From Microbispora siamensis (GTDB taxonomy: Bacteria > Actinomycetota > Actinomycetes > Streptosporangiales > Streptosporangiaceae), in assembly GCF_016863095.1 (NCBI RefSeq), contig NZ_BOOF01000024.1:62001-126000 (forward strand): a stretch of DNA of 64,000 nucleotides. Direction: 5' to 3'. Position 1 is the stretch's first letter. Every line of letters begins with the position of its first letter. The translations under genes and the position numbers were made by a program. Below, piece by piece: positions 30,684 to 38,894 of the stretch. The notes beneath the pieces were generated by a model. That model was not told where the DNA came from, did not search any database, and saw nothing but the letters and a program-made list of their open reading frames with translations.

Positions 30684-31543
30684 AACGACGCGACGAGCCG
30701 GGACCGGTCGCCGGGGAGCACCCGCCCGCCGTGGACCATGAACGCCGTCGTGGAGGCCTGCGCCAGGCCGCGCCCGGCGAACCACGAGATCAACTCCTGG
30801 TGGCGGTGGTGGATGTCGATCCTGATCCGGACGTCCGCGTCCCGGGTCAGGTCCGTGACGAGGGCGCGGGCGGTCTCGTCGTCCTCCGCGACGACCGGTC
30901 CGACGAACAGTCGGTCACCGCTCCGCCAGGCCGCCCCGTAGCCGGTGATCCCGCCGCCCCGCTCGACGACCCGCACCTGCTCGGCGAAGGCGAACAGACG
31001 GGTCAGCAGGCGCGACCGGTCGGCCCCGAAGACCTCGACGTCGAGGGCGCACAGCGCGGCCAGGTCCCGCGCGGGCTCGGCGAGCCGTGAGGCGGTCCGC
31101 CCGGTGCCCGGCCCGCCGTACGGGTCGTCGCCGGTGTCGAAGCGGCCGACCCGGGCCTCGACCACGCCGGCCGTCTCGAAGCCGAGCTTCTCGTAGAGGA
31201 GCCGGCCGTACTCCGTCGCGCACAGGAACAGGGTCGCGTCGCCGGCCTCCGCGAGGACGTGGTTCATGAGGCGGCGCCCCAGCCCGCGCCCGCTGTAGCG
31301 GGAGGCCACCAGCATCATGCCGACCGCGGCCGCCGTCCTGCCGTACCGGGTGAGGACGACGGTCCCCGCCAGGCCGCCGCCGTCCGGGGCGTCGATGCCG
31401 AAGCCCTCGCCGTTCTCCAGCAGGAGCCGCCACTTGCGCTCCTCCCGTGGCCAGGAGCGGTCCTGCGCCAGGTCGAGGCAGTGGGGCAGGTCACCGAGGC
31501 CGAGGCGGCGGACAGGCGGGAAGGACGGGTCTGCGGGCTTCAT
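30665..31543 (-). CDS. GNAT-family N-acetyltransferase (two-domain)
   Basis: A 292-aa enzyme. The first half is a GNAT domain with the acetyl-CoA loop 'MLVASRYSGRGLGRRLMNHV' (R/Q-x-x-G-x-G/A) and 'TEYGRLLYEKLGF'. The second half repeats a weaker GNAT-like fold ('AWRSGDRLFVGPVVAED', 'GRGLAQASTTAFMVHGGR'). The substrate is unknown. The start ATG 31543 has GAAAGG five bases upstream; GTG 31549 is less likely. It is convergent with the glycosyltransferase and divergent from the ion channel. Confidence 0.85.
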   Translation of the reverse strand: MKPADPSFPPVRRLGLGDLPHCLDLAQDRSWPREERKWRLLLENGEGFGIDAPDGGGLAGTVVLTRYGRTAAAVGMMLVASRYSGRGLGRRLMNHVLAEAGDATLFLCATEYGRLLYEKLGFETAGVVEARVGRFDTGDDPYGGPGTGRTASRLAEPARDLAALCALDVEVFGADRSRLLTRLFAFAEQVRVVERGGGITGYGAAWRSGDRLFVGPVVAEDDETARALVTDLTRDADVRIRIDIHHRHQELISWFAGRGLAQASTTAFMVHGGRVLPGDRSRLVASFMSALG

Positions 31544-31722
31544 GGTCACCTTTCCCTCGACGGCCCTCCGACGGTAGCGCCCCCGGCATCCCGGCCTGCG
31601 ACCGTCTTCGTTTGTTTCCCCCGGTCCCCACGCCGGCTCACGTCCGGTGACGCTCCGCCGAAACCGTGGTCAGGTGCAAACTGTAAGATTTCGGGCGTTT
31701 GCTCTGTCCGATCTCCTGGGGT

Positions 31723-32604
31723 GTGGGATTGCCCGTTTTCCATCGCGAACGGCTCCGCGTCTTCGTCGACTCTCCGGTCTTCCAACGTGCGGTCATCGCC
31801 GTCATCGCGCTGAACGGGATCGCGCTCGGGCTTGAGACCTCGCCCGAGCTGGCCGAACGCCACGCCACGGCCTTCCTCGTGATCGACCGGGTCATCCTCG
31901 CCGTCTTCGTCGTCGAGATCCTCCTGCGGATCGTCGCGCACGGCAAGGCGTTCTTCCGTGACCCCTGGAGCTGGTTCGACCTGGTCATCGTCGGTGTCGC
32001 CCTCGTGCCGGCCTCCGAGTCGTTGTCGATCCTGCGACTCTTCCGGTTCCTGCGTGTCCTGCGGCTGATCTCCGTGGTGCCGGGCATGCGGCGGGTGGTC
32101 TCGGCGCTGTTCGCCGCGATTCCGGGACTGGCCTCGGCCGTGGTCCTCCTGCTGCTGTCGCTCTACATGGCGTCCGTGATCGGTGAACAGCTCTTCCGCG
32201 AAGCGGCCCCGCAGTACTTCGGAGATCTCGGCCGGTCGCTGTTCACCATGTTCACGGTGCTCACGGTCGAGAACTGGCCGCAGGTGGCCGAGGACGTGAT
32301 GGCCAAGGAGCCACTGGCGTGGATCTTCTTCGCCACGTTCATCGTGATCACGGCGTTCTTCGTCCTCAACCTGCTCATCGGTGTGATCGTGTCCGCGATG
32401 GAGGCCGAGGTCAACGCCCAGCGGTGGAAGGAGGACCAGGCGTTGGAACTGGAGCAGCACACCGCGGTCATGAACGAGATCAGGGCGCTCAGCGAGAAGG
32501 TCGACCGGCTGGCGGCCGGCCTGCCGGTGCCCGTGGACGCCCGTCGTGCAGGGGCCGACACCCCTTCGGGAGCGGACCACTGCTCCTGCCGCCACGAACC
32601 GTGA
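31723..32604 (+). CDS. Bacterial voltage-gated sodium-channel-type protein
   Basis: A ~293-aa six-helix channel. The S4 voltage sensor is 'ILRLFRFLRVLRLISVV' with arginines every third residue. The pore helix and filter are 'LFTMFTVLTVENWPQVA'; the TVENW filter parallels TLESW of NaChBac. S6 is 'FFVLNLLIGVIVSAMEAEV', and the cytosolic tail carries a short heptad coiled coil ('MNEIRALSEKVDRLAAG') that in relatives makes the tetramer. Starts at GTG 31723, TTG 31729 or TTG 31699 are all possible. It may help with membrane potential, pH homeostasis or development; unknown in actinomycetes. Confidence 0.88.
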   Translation: MGLPVFHRERLRVFVDSPVFQRAVIAVIALNGIALGLETSPELAERHATAFLVIDRVILAVFVVEILLRIVAHGKAFFRDPWSWFDLVIVGVALVPASESLSILRLFRFLRVLRLISVVPGMRRVVSALFAAIPGLASAVVLLLLSLYMASVIGEQLFREAAPQYFGDLGRSLFTMFTVLTVENWPQVAEDVMAKEPLAWIFFATFIVITAFFVLNLLIGVIVSAMEAEVNAQRWKEDQALELEQHTAVMNEIRALSEKVDRLAAGLPVPVDARRAGADTPSGADHCSCRHEP

Positions 32605-32621
32605 AGCCGGCCGCCACTCCT

Positions 32622-32635
32622 CCGGCGTGCGCCGG
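32622..32635. terminator. Short hairpin between convergent channel and P450 genes
   Basis: CCGGCG-TG-CGCCGG, a perfect 6-bp stem with a two-base loop, in the 45-bp gap between the two stops. It is short and lacks a T run, so its role is tentative. Confidence 0.3.
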
Positions 32636-32649
32636 CGCGGGGCTCCTTG

Positions 32650-33849
32650 TCACGCGTCCCAGGTGACCGGGAGGCTCTTCACCCCGTAGATGTCCGCGGT
32701 CTCCGGGCGCAGGGCGACCTCTTCAGCCGGTACGGCCAGGCGCAGCGTGGGGAAGCGGTTGAGCAGCGCGGGGAACGCGACCCGCATCTCGACGCGGGCC
32801 AGCTGCTGACCCAGGCACTGGTGGATGCCGTGGCCGAAGGCCAGGTGCCCGCCGTCCTGCCTCCGGAGGTCGAGCACGTGGGGATCGGCGAAGCGCTCGG
32901 GGTCGCGGTTGGCGGTGTTGTACGACAGGATGACCGTCGTGCCGGCCTCGATGGTCTGGCCGCCCAGCTCGACGTCCTCCAGAGCGGTCCTCATGAACGT
33001 CTTGGCGACGCTCAGATACCGCAGCAGCTCCTCCACCGCCCGGTCGACGAGCGCGGGATCGGCGCGCAGCGCGGCCAGCTGCTCCGGGTTGCGCAGCAGC
33101 GCGAAGGTGCCCAGCGCCAGCATGTTCGCGGTGGTGTCGAACCCGGCCGACAGCAGGATCAGGGCCATCCCCTTCAGCTCCTCGTCGGTCAGGTCGCTGT
33201 CGGTGAGGTCGCTGAGCACGTCGTCGGTGGGGTTCGCGCGCTTGGCGGCGACCAGCTCCGCGAGGTACTGCTGGGTCGCGGTGTAGGCCGCGATCAGGTC
33301 CTCGTCGCTCGACTCCCCGCCGAGGAACGTGTCGATCTGGTCCTGGAAGCGGCCCCGGTCCTCGTACGGCACGCCCAGCAGCTCACAGATCACGATGGAG
33401 GGGATGGGCTTGGCGAACGCGGTCACCAGGTCCGCCGGCGGTCCGGCCTTCTCCATGGCGTCCAGGTGGTCGGCGGTGATCTGCTCGACGCGCTCGGTGA
33501 GCTGCCGCATCCGCCGTACGGTGAACTTGCCCACCAGCGGTTTGCGGTAGCGCCCGTGCTGCGGCTCGTCCATGAGGAGGAACTCGCCGGGCGGCGCGGG
33601 AGGGACCTCCACGCCGGTGAAGTCGATGGTCGGGTGGTGGATCATGAGCTCCTTGCGCGAGCTGAACCGCGAGTCGGCCAGCACCGACCTGACCAGGTCG
33701 TATCCGGTGATCAGCCAGCCCTGGTGCCCGTCCGGGAAGGGGTAGCGGCTGATGGGGCCGTGCCGGCGGGCGTCGATCAGCTCCGCCGGCGGGTCGAAGG
33801 GGCAGCCGGGCTGACGGGCGGTCGGCAGGGTGGTGACGGTGTGGACCAT
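32650..33849 (-). CDS. Cytochrome P450
   Basis: A 399-aa soluble actinobacterial P450. The I-helix is 'LLSAGFDTTANMLALG' (oxygen-binding A-G-x-D-T), the ExxR is in 'AVEELLRYLSVAK', and the haem loop is 'LAFGHGIHQCLGQQLAR' with the Cys ligand. The N-terminal 'CPFDPPAEL' is typical of CYP105/CYP107-like enzymes. The start ATG 33849 has AGAGGAA upstream; a longer frame to 33945 crosses the dyad region. It needs a ferredoxin, which is not encoded nearby. It is divergent from a DrrAB exporter, so P450 and pump are probably controlled together, suggesting oxidation and efflux of the same compound. Confidence 0.93.
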   Translation of the reverse strand: MVHTVTTLPTARQPGCPFDPPAELIDARRHGPISRYPFPDGHQGWLITGYDLVRSVLADSRFSSRKELMIHHPTIDFTGVEVPPAPPGEFLLMDEPQHGRYRKPLVGKFTVRRMRQLTERVEQITADHLDAMEKAGPPADLVTAFAKPIPSIVICELLGVPYEDRGRFQDQIDTFLGGESSDEDLIAAYTATQQYLAELVAAKRANPTDDVLSDLTDSDLTDEELKGMALILLSAGFDTTANMLALGTFALLRNPEQLAALRADPALVDRAVEELLRYLSVAKTFMRTALEDVELGGQTIEAGTTVILSYNTANRDPERFADPHVLDLRRQDGGHLAFGHGIHQCLGQQLARVEMRVAFPALLNRFPTLRLAVPAEEVALRPETADIYGVKSLPVTWDA

Positions 33850-33919
33850 GGTCGTTCCTCTTGTCGGCGGGGCTTCACTCGCGAGAGTGCGTGTTCCCAC
33901 CATGGCCGACCGTCCTGAC

Positions 33920-33969
33920 ATCGGGCCGTCGCCGTGCTGACACACGCGTCAGCACGGCGACGGCCCGAT
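33920..33969. promoter_or_regulatory. Perfect 22-bp inverted repeat between P450 and DrrAB genes
   Basis: Arms 33920-33941 and 33948-33969 are perfect complements around a 6-base centre. After one mismatch the match continues three more bases on each side (33916-33918, 33971-33973). The centre TGACACACGCGTCA resembles TetR-type operators. It may be a large operator or an RNA hairpin in the leader of either gene. It lies 71 bp from the P450 start and 29 bp from the DrrA start. Confidence 0.7.
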
Positions 33970-33997
33970 ATCAGCGCGGTCCGCGATCGTGGACGCC

Positions 33998-34942
33998 ATG
34001 AACGGTTCAGCCATCGCGGCCTCGGGGCTGCGGAAGGCATACAAGGACAAGGTCGTGCTCGACGGCATCGACCTGGACGTCGAGGCCGGCACGATCTTCG
34101 CCCTGCTCGGGCCCAACGGCGCCGGCAAGACCACGACGGTGAACGTGCTGACCACGCTGCTGACCCCCGACGCCGGCCGGGTGGTCGTCGCCGGGCACGA
34201 CGTGGTCACGGAAACCAAGGCGGTGCGCGCGGCGATCGGGGTCACCGGGCAGTTCGCCGCGGTGGACGACCTGCTCACCGGCGAGGAGAACCTGCTGATG
34301 ATGGCGGATCTCCTGCACCTGCCCAAGGCGGAGGGCAGGCGGATCGCCGACCGGCTGCTCGACCGGTTCGATCTGGCCGAAGCGGCGGGCAAACCGGCGG
34401 CGTCCTACTCCGGCGGCATGCGCCGCAAGCTGGACCTCGCCATGACGCTGGTCGGCGAGCCGCAGATCATCTTCCTGGACGAGCCCACCACGGGACTCGA
34501 TCCGCGCAGCCGCCGCACCATGTGGGAGATCATCCGGGAACTGGTCGCCAGCGGTACGACCGTCTTCCTCACCACCCAGTATCTGGAGGAGGCCGACGAG
34601 CTGGCCGACCGCATCGCGGTGCTCGACCAGGGCCGGCTGGTCGCGGAGGGCACGGCCGACGAGCTCAAGCGCCGGGTCCCCGGCAGCCATGTCCGGCTGC
34701 GGTTCACCGGCCGGCACGAACTCGACGCCGCGGCACGGATCCTGCCCGGGTCCACGAGGGACGACGAAGAGCTGACCTTGCGGGTGCCCGGCGACGGCGG
34801 GGTGAGGTCGTTGCGCGCGCTGCTCGATCGGCTCGACCAGCACTCCATCGACGTCGAGGAACTGTCGGTGCACACACCGGACCTGGACGACGTCTTCCTC
34901 GCCCTCACCGGCAACGCGAACAAGGAGGTCAGTGCACGATGA
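33998..34942 (+). CDS. DrrA-type ABC exporter ATPase
   Basis: A 314-aa ATPase of the daunorubicin-resistance type. Walker A 'LLGPNGAGKTTTVNVLTTLL', Q-loop 'IGVTGQFAAVDDLLTGEENL', signature 'SYSGGMRRKLDLAM', Walker B 'IIFLDEPTTGLDPRS', switch region 'TTQYLEEADELADRI'. A C-terminal extension of about 80 residues ends 'DLDDVFLALTG', as in DrrA relatives. The stop overlaps the start of the permease (ATGA). The exported compound is unknown; the divergent P450 hints at a secondary metabolite or xenobiotic. Confidence 0.92.
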   Translation: MNGSAIAASGLRKAYKDKVVLDGIDLDVEAGTIFALLGPNGAGKTTTVNVLTTLLTPDAGRVVVAGHDVVTETKAVRAAIGVTGQFAAVDDLLTGEENLLMMADLLHLPKAEGRRIADRLLDRFDLAEAAGKPAASYSGGMRRKLDLAMTLVGEPQIIFLDEPTTGLDPRSRRTMWEIIRELVASGTTVFLTTQYLEEADELADRIAVLDQGRLVAEGTADELKRRVPGSHVRLRFTGRHELDAAARILPGSTRDDEELTLRVPGDGGVRSLRALLDRLDQHSIDVEELSVHTPDLDDVFLALTGNANKEVSAR

Positions 34943-35688
34943 ACGTCATCGCGGATTCCGGGACCATGCTGCGGCGCAACTTCCGGCACACGATGCGCAA
35001 TCCGATGGCGCTGTTCAACGGCATCGTCATGCCGGTCTTTCTGATGTTCCTGATGGTCTACGTGTTCGGCGACGCGTTCAGCGTCGGCGTCGACTACGCC
35101 GACTACGCGACGCCGGGGTTGATGCTGACGACGATCTGCTACGGCATCGGCGCCACCGCGATCGCGGTGAACTCCGATATGACGACCGGATTCATCAACC
35201 GGCTTCGGGTCATGGACGTGTCCAGGGCCGCGGTGCTGAACGCGCACGTGATCGTGACCATGCTGCGGAGCCTGGTGGCCATCGCGTTCGTCACCGGGGT
35301 CGCGTTCCTGATGGGATTCCGGCCGTCGGCGAGTTTCGCGGAATGGCTCGGCGTGATCGGCATCGTCGTGCTGACGGTGTTCGCGATCGGCTGGCTGACC
35401 GTCGCGTTCGGCCTCGCGGCGAAGACGCCGGAAAGCGCGGGCCTCGCCGCTGTCCCGCTGATGCTCCTTCCCTTCCTGAGCAGCGCGTTCGTGCCGGCCG
35501 GCAAGATGGGTCCCGGTGCGCGGCAATTCGCCGAATACCAGCCGTTCACCCCGATCATCGAAACCCTGCGCGGGTTGCTGACCGGTACGCCGTCGGCGGG
35601 CTCGGCCATCACGGCGGTCGCCTGGTGCGCGGGGCTGGCGTTGGTCGGCTACCTGTGGGCGCGCGCGTCGTTCAAGAAGCGAGCGTGA
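34939..35688 (+). CDS. DrrB-type ABC exporter permease
   Basis: A 249-aa ABC-2 permease with six hydrophobic segments, starting with the family's 'DSGTMLRRNFRHTMRNPMAL' cytosolic helix and ending with a short basic tail. 'PFLSSAFVPAGKM' and 'YQPFTPIIETLRGLLTG' are the characteristic DrrB region. It is coupled to the ATPase by ATGA. Its last 17 bp overlap the convergent regulator gene at 35672, so the two mRNAs are antisense to each other at their ends. Confidence 0.9.
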   Translation: MNVIADSGTMLRRNFRHTMRNPMALFNGIVMPVFLMFLMVYVFGDAFSVGVDYADYATPGLMLTTICYGIGATAIAVNSDMTTGFINRLRVMDVSRAAVLNAHVIVTMLRSLVAIAFVTGVAFLMGFRPSASFAEWLGVIGIVVLTVFAIGWLTVAFGLAAKTPESAGLAAVPLMLLPFLSSAFVPAGKMGPGARQFAEYQPFTPIIETLRGLLTGTPSAGSAITAVAWCAGLALVGYLWARASFKKRA

Positions 35689-38600
35689 TCTCGGCCAGCT
35701 CGCGCCAATCCCGCCGCCGCCCGTCACGGATCGCCTCGGCGAACACGGTTTCGCCGAGGCGATTCCGCGCCTCCGCGGCGATCCTGGAAACGTCCGGGTG
35801 CGAACGGTTCGGCGTGCCGCGCACGTCGTCGCTCGCCGCGAGCAGCCGCGCGGCCTGCTCGTGGTCCCCCTGGCGCAGTGCGAGATCCGCGATCCCGACC
35901 AGCACCTCGGCGATCGTCGGAGGATGCTCGTACTTCATGACCGCGCGGAGCGCCTCGGTCCGGTACGCGCGGGCCTTGTCGAGATCCTCGGTGAGGTAGC
36001 CGTACAGGTCCATGATCGCGGCACGGACGGAGTCGCTCCTTTCCGCGTCGTCCAGCACCGCACGCATCCTGGCCAGGTGCTCGTGTGCCTTGTCCGGCTC
36101 GCCGCGCCAGCGCGCCAGATGCGCCTGCACGAGCGCCAGCTCGGCATGCGAGTCCGGCCAGCCGATCGCGCCCGCGCACCGCTGCGCCTCCGCCATCGCG
36201 GAAGCGCTGGACCGCTCGTCGCCGAGCAACCAGTACAGCTGAGCCTGCCGCGCCCGCAGGCCGACCACGTCCTCGGTCCCGCCCACCTCGGTCAGCGCCA
36301 CGATCGCCTCTTCGAAGAGCTCACACGCGCGTGCCAACTCGCCGCGCATGGCGAGCCGATCGGCCAGGAAGGTCAGCGCCAGCGAGATCCCCATCCGCTC
36401 ACCCAGCGTGCGGAACTCGGCGAGGGCGATTTCGGCGTCGGCGTCCACGTCGGTCTCGTCGCCACCGAGAGTGAGCCGCAGCCGGCCACGGGCGAGCCTG
36501 GCCTGCGCGCGCACCCACGGATCGTCGTCGGCGATGAGCGGTTCGAACGCGGGGAGGAACTCCGCCGGGCCCTCCAGCATCCGCTCCAGCACCCCGACGA
36601 ACCCGAGCAGCGAGTGGCGATACCCGCTGCGCTGGGCGAGCCGGTGCGCCTCCTGGATCCACTCCCGCGCCTGATACTGGTCGCCGCCGACTCCGGCGGT
36701 CAGGAACATCGTCACGATGAGGTACGCCATCGCCCGCACCTCGTCGGGCACCTCACCGTGCATCTCACCCCGCATCGAGGCCGCCGCGATGCTCAACTCG
36801 GTGCCCTCGGCCCTGTGCCCGCCGAGGTACCAGTACCAGCCCGCGGCCCCGACCAGCCGCATCGCCTCCTGGGCCCATCCCTCGGCGATCGCCCCGCGCA
36901 GGGCCGTATTGATGTTGTCGTGCTCGGCCTCGAGCCTGGCCAGCCATTCCAGCTGCTCGGCCCGGCGCAGATGCGGATCGGCCGTCTCGGCCAGCTCGAT
37001 GAAGTAGGCGAGGTGTGCCCGGCGCGCCTGCTCGGTCTCCCCGGCTTCGGCGAGCCGGTGCGCCGCGTACTCCCTGATGGTGTCGAGCATCCGGTAGCGC
37101 GGTGCGTCCTCGCCGTCGGCGAGCAGCAGCGACTTCTCGATCAGCGCGGTCAGCACGTCGAGCACCTGCTCCCCGGCGGACGCCTCGTCCCCGCACACCC
37201 GTTCGGCCGCTTCCAGGCTCGCCCCGCCGGAGAACACCGAGAGCCGCCGCAGCACGCGGCGTTCGGCCTCGCTCAGCAGATCCCAGCTCCAGTCCACGAC
37301 CGCGCGCAGCGTCTTGTGCCGGGGGAGCGCCGTACGGCTGCCGCTGGTCAGGAGGTGGAATCGGTCATCGAGCCGGCGTGCCAGCTGCTCGACGGACATG
37401 GTGCGCAGCCGCGCCGCGGCCAGTTCGATCGCCAGCGGGATCCCGTCGAGCGCCCGGCAGATCCGCGCCATGGCCGACAGGGTGTGCGGGTCGGAGCCGA
37501 TGTCCTTGCGCACCAGACCCGCGCGGTCCCGCAGCAGCCGTACGGCGGGCGAGGACCCGGCCTCGGAGGGGTCCGCTCCCTTGGCGGGCAGCGCGAGCGG
37601 CTCGACCTGCCACAGCACCTCTCCGGTGATACCGAGCGGTTCCCTGCTCGTGGCCAGGATCCGCAGTCTCCGGCACTCTCCCAGCAGCCGGTCCGCGAAA
37701 GCCGCGGCCTCCTCGATCACATGCTCGCAGTTGTCCAGGATCAGCAGGATCGCGCGCTCCCGGACCGCGGCGATGAGCTGATCCATCGGCTCCCCACCCC
37801 GCGCGGCGCCGAGCAGTGCCTGGTCACGCAGGCCGATCGCGGTGAGGGCGGCCTGCGCCAGCTCACCGCCAGCCCGCACCGAGGCCAATTCGACCAGCCA
37901 CGCCCCGTCCGGCAGCTCGGCGAGCATCGTCCGCGCGGTCTCCGTGGCCAGCCTCGTCTTGCCGGAGCCACCCGCCCCTATCAAGGTGACCAGCCGGTGC
38001 GTGACGGCCAGACCGGCGACCACGGAGACGTCGTCGTCCTTGCCGACGAAACTCGTCAGCTCGGCGCGCAGGTTCGTCCTGCCGCTCTCCGCCCGCTCGC
38101 CCAGCTCGCCTCGCAGCAACGCGGTGTGCAGCGCGGAGAGCTCGGCCGACGGATCGGTGCCCAGCTCCTCGGCGAGCCGCTCGCGCGTCCGCTGGTACAG
38201 GGTCAGCGCCTCAGCCGTACGCCCCGCTTCGGCGAGCGCCCGCATCAAGGCCGCCACGAACCCTTCCCGCAGCGGATACGCGGCGACCAGCTCGGTCAGC
38301 TCGGAGACCAGCTCCGAGCCGCGGCCGAGGCGGATGTCCGCATCGACCCGATCTCCGAGCGCGGCGACGTGGAGTTCGTCCAGACGCGCGACCGCGGCGT
38401 CGAACGCGTCGCTGTCCCGCAGTGCGATGTCCGCCATGGCCGTACCGCGCCACAGTGCCAGGGCCGAGCGCAGCAGATCGGCACGCGCCGCGGGCTCGGC
38501 GGTGCGGGCCTGACCGACCAGGTGCTCGAACCGGCACACGTCCACGGCGTCGGGAGCCACGGCCAGCCGATAGCCGCCCGAATGCGCCTCGACCACACCG

Positions 38601-38827
38601 TCCGGCAGCACCCTGCGCAGCCTGGACACCAACGCCTGCAAGGCGTTCACTTCGTCCGCGGGAGGCCGCTCCCCCCAGATCCAGTCCACCAGCCTCGCAC
38701 GCGTGACGATCCGGCCGGGTTCGAGGGCGAGTGCGGCGAGCAGGGCGCGCAACCGGACCCCGGGAACCTCCACCACGACGCCATCGCCGTTCCGGACCTC
38801 GAACGGCCCGAGCAATCCGACTCGCAC
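35672..38827 (-). CDS. Large AfsR/SARP-like regulator (BTAD, NB-ARC, TPR)
   Basis: A ~1051-aa protein. DNA-binding winged helix ('RVGLLGPFEVRNGDG', 'RARLVDWIWGERPPADEV'), then BTAD ('ALTLYQRTRERLAEELGTDP'), then an NB-ARC-type ATPase with Walker A 'LIGAGGSGKTRLATETA', Walker B 'AILLILDNCEHVIEEAA' and 'ILATSREPLGITGE', and about 450 residues of TPR-like helices ('RGRLRLTLGG', 'LALVQAHLARWRGEP'). This ATPase type ('LDNCEHV') is common to BTAD regulators. The start is probably GTG 38827 at the 'RVGLLGPF' motif; GTG 38848 is the alternative. It is convergent with DrrB, and may sense a signal for the P450-exporter pair. Confidence 0.9.
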   Translation of the reverse strand: MRVGLLGPFEVRNGDGVVVEVPGVRLRALLAALALEPGRIVTRARLVDWIWGERPPADEVNALQALVSRLRRVLPDGVVEAHSGGYRLAVAPDAVDVCRFEHLVGQARTAEPAARADLLRSALALWRGTAMADIALRDSDAFDAAVARLDELHVAALGDRVDADIRLGRGSELVSELTELVAAYPLREGFVAALMRALAEAGRTAEALTLYQRTRERLAEELGTDPSAELSALHTALLRGELGERAESGRTNLRAELTSFVGKDDDVSVVAGLAVTHRLVTLIGAGGSGKTRLATETARTMLAELPDGAWLVELASVRAGGELAQAALTAIGLRDQALLGAARGGEPMDQLIAAVRERAILLILDNCEHVIEEAAAFADRLLGECRRLRILATSREPLGITGEVLWQVEPLALPAKGADPSEAGSSPAVRLLRDRAGLVRKDIGSDPHTLSAMARICRALDGIPLAIELAAARLRTMSVEQLARRLDDRFHLLTSGSRTALPRHKTLRAVVDWSWDLLSEAERRVLRRLSVFSGGASLEAAERVCGDEASAGEQVLDVLTALIEKSLLLADGEDAPRYRMLDTIREYAAHRLAEAGETEQARRAHLAYFIELAETADPHLRRAEQLEWLARLEAEHDNINTALRGAIAEGWAQEAMRLVGAAGWYWYLGGHRAEGTELSIAAASMRGEMHGEVPDEVRAMAYLIVTMFLTAGVGGDQYQAREWIQEAHRLAQRSGYRHSLLGFVGVLERMLEGPAEFLPAFEPLIADDDPWVRAQARLARGRLRLTLGGDETDVDADAEIALAEFRTLGERMGISLALTFLADRLAMRGELARACELFEEAIVALTEVGGTEDVVGLRARQAQLYWLLGDERSSASAMAEAQRCAGAIGWPDSHAELALVQAHLARWRGEPDKAHEHLARMRAVLDDAERSDSVRAAIMDLYGYLTEDLDKARAYRTEALRAVMKYEHPPTIAEVLVGIADLALRQGDHEQAARLLAASDDVRGTPNRSHPDVSRIAAEARNRLGETVFAEAIRDGRRRDWRELAEITLAS

Positions 38828-38894
38828 ATCAGTGATTGTGCCGTACACCCCCTATTGCCCGAACCGCGGCGACGACTCAGCGTGATCACGCGCG

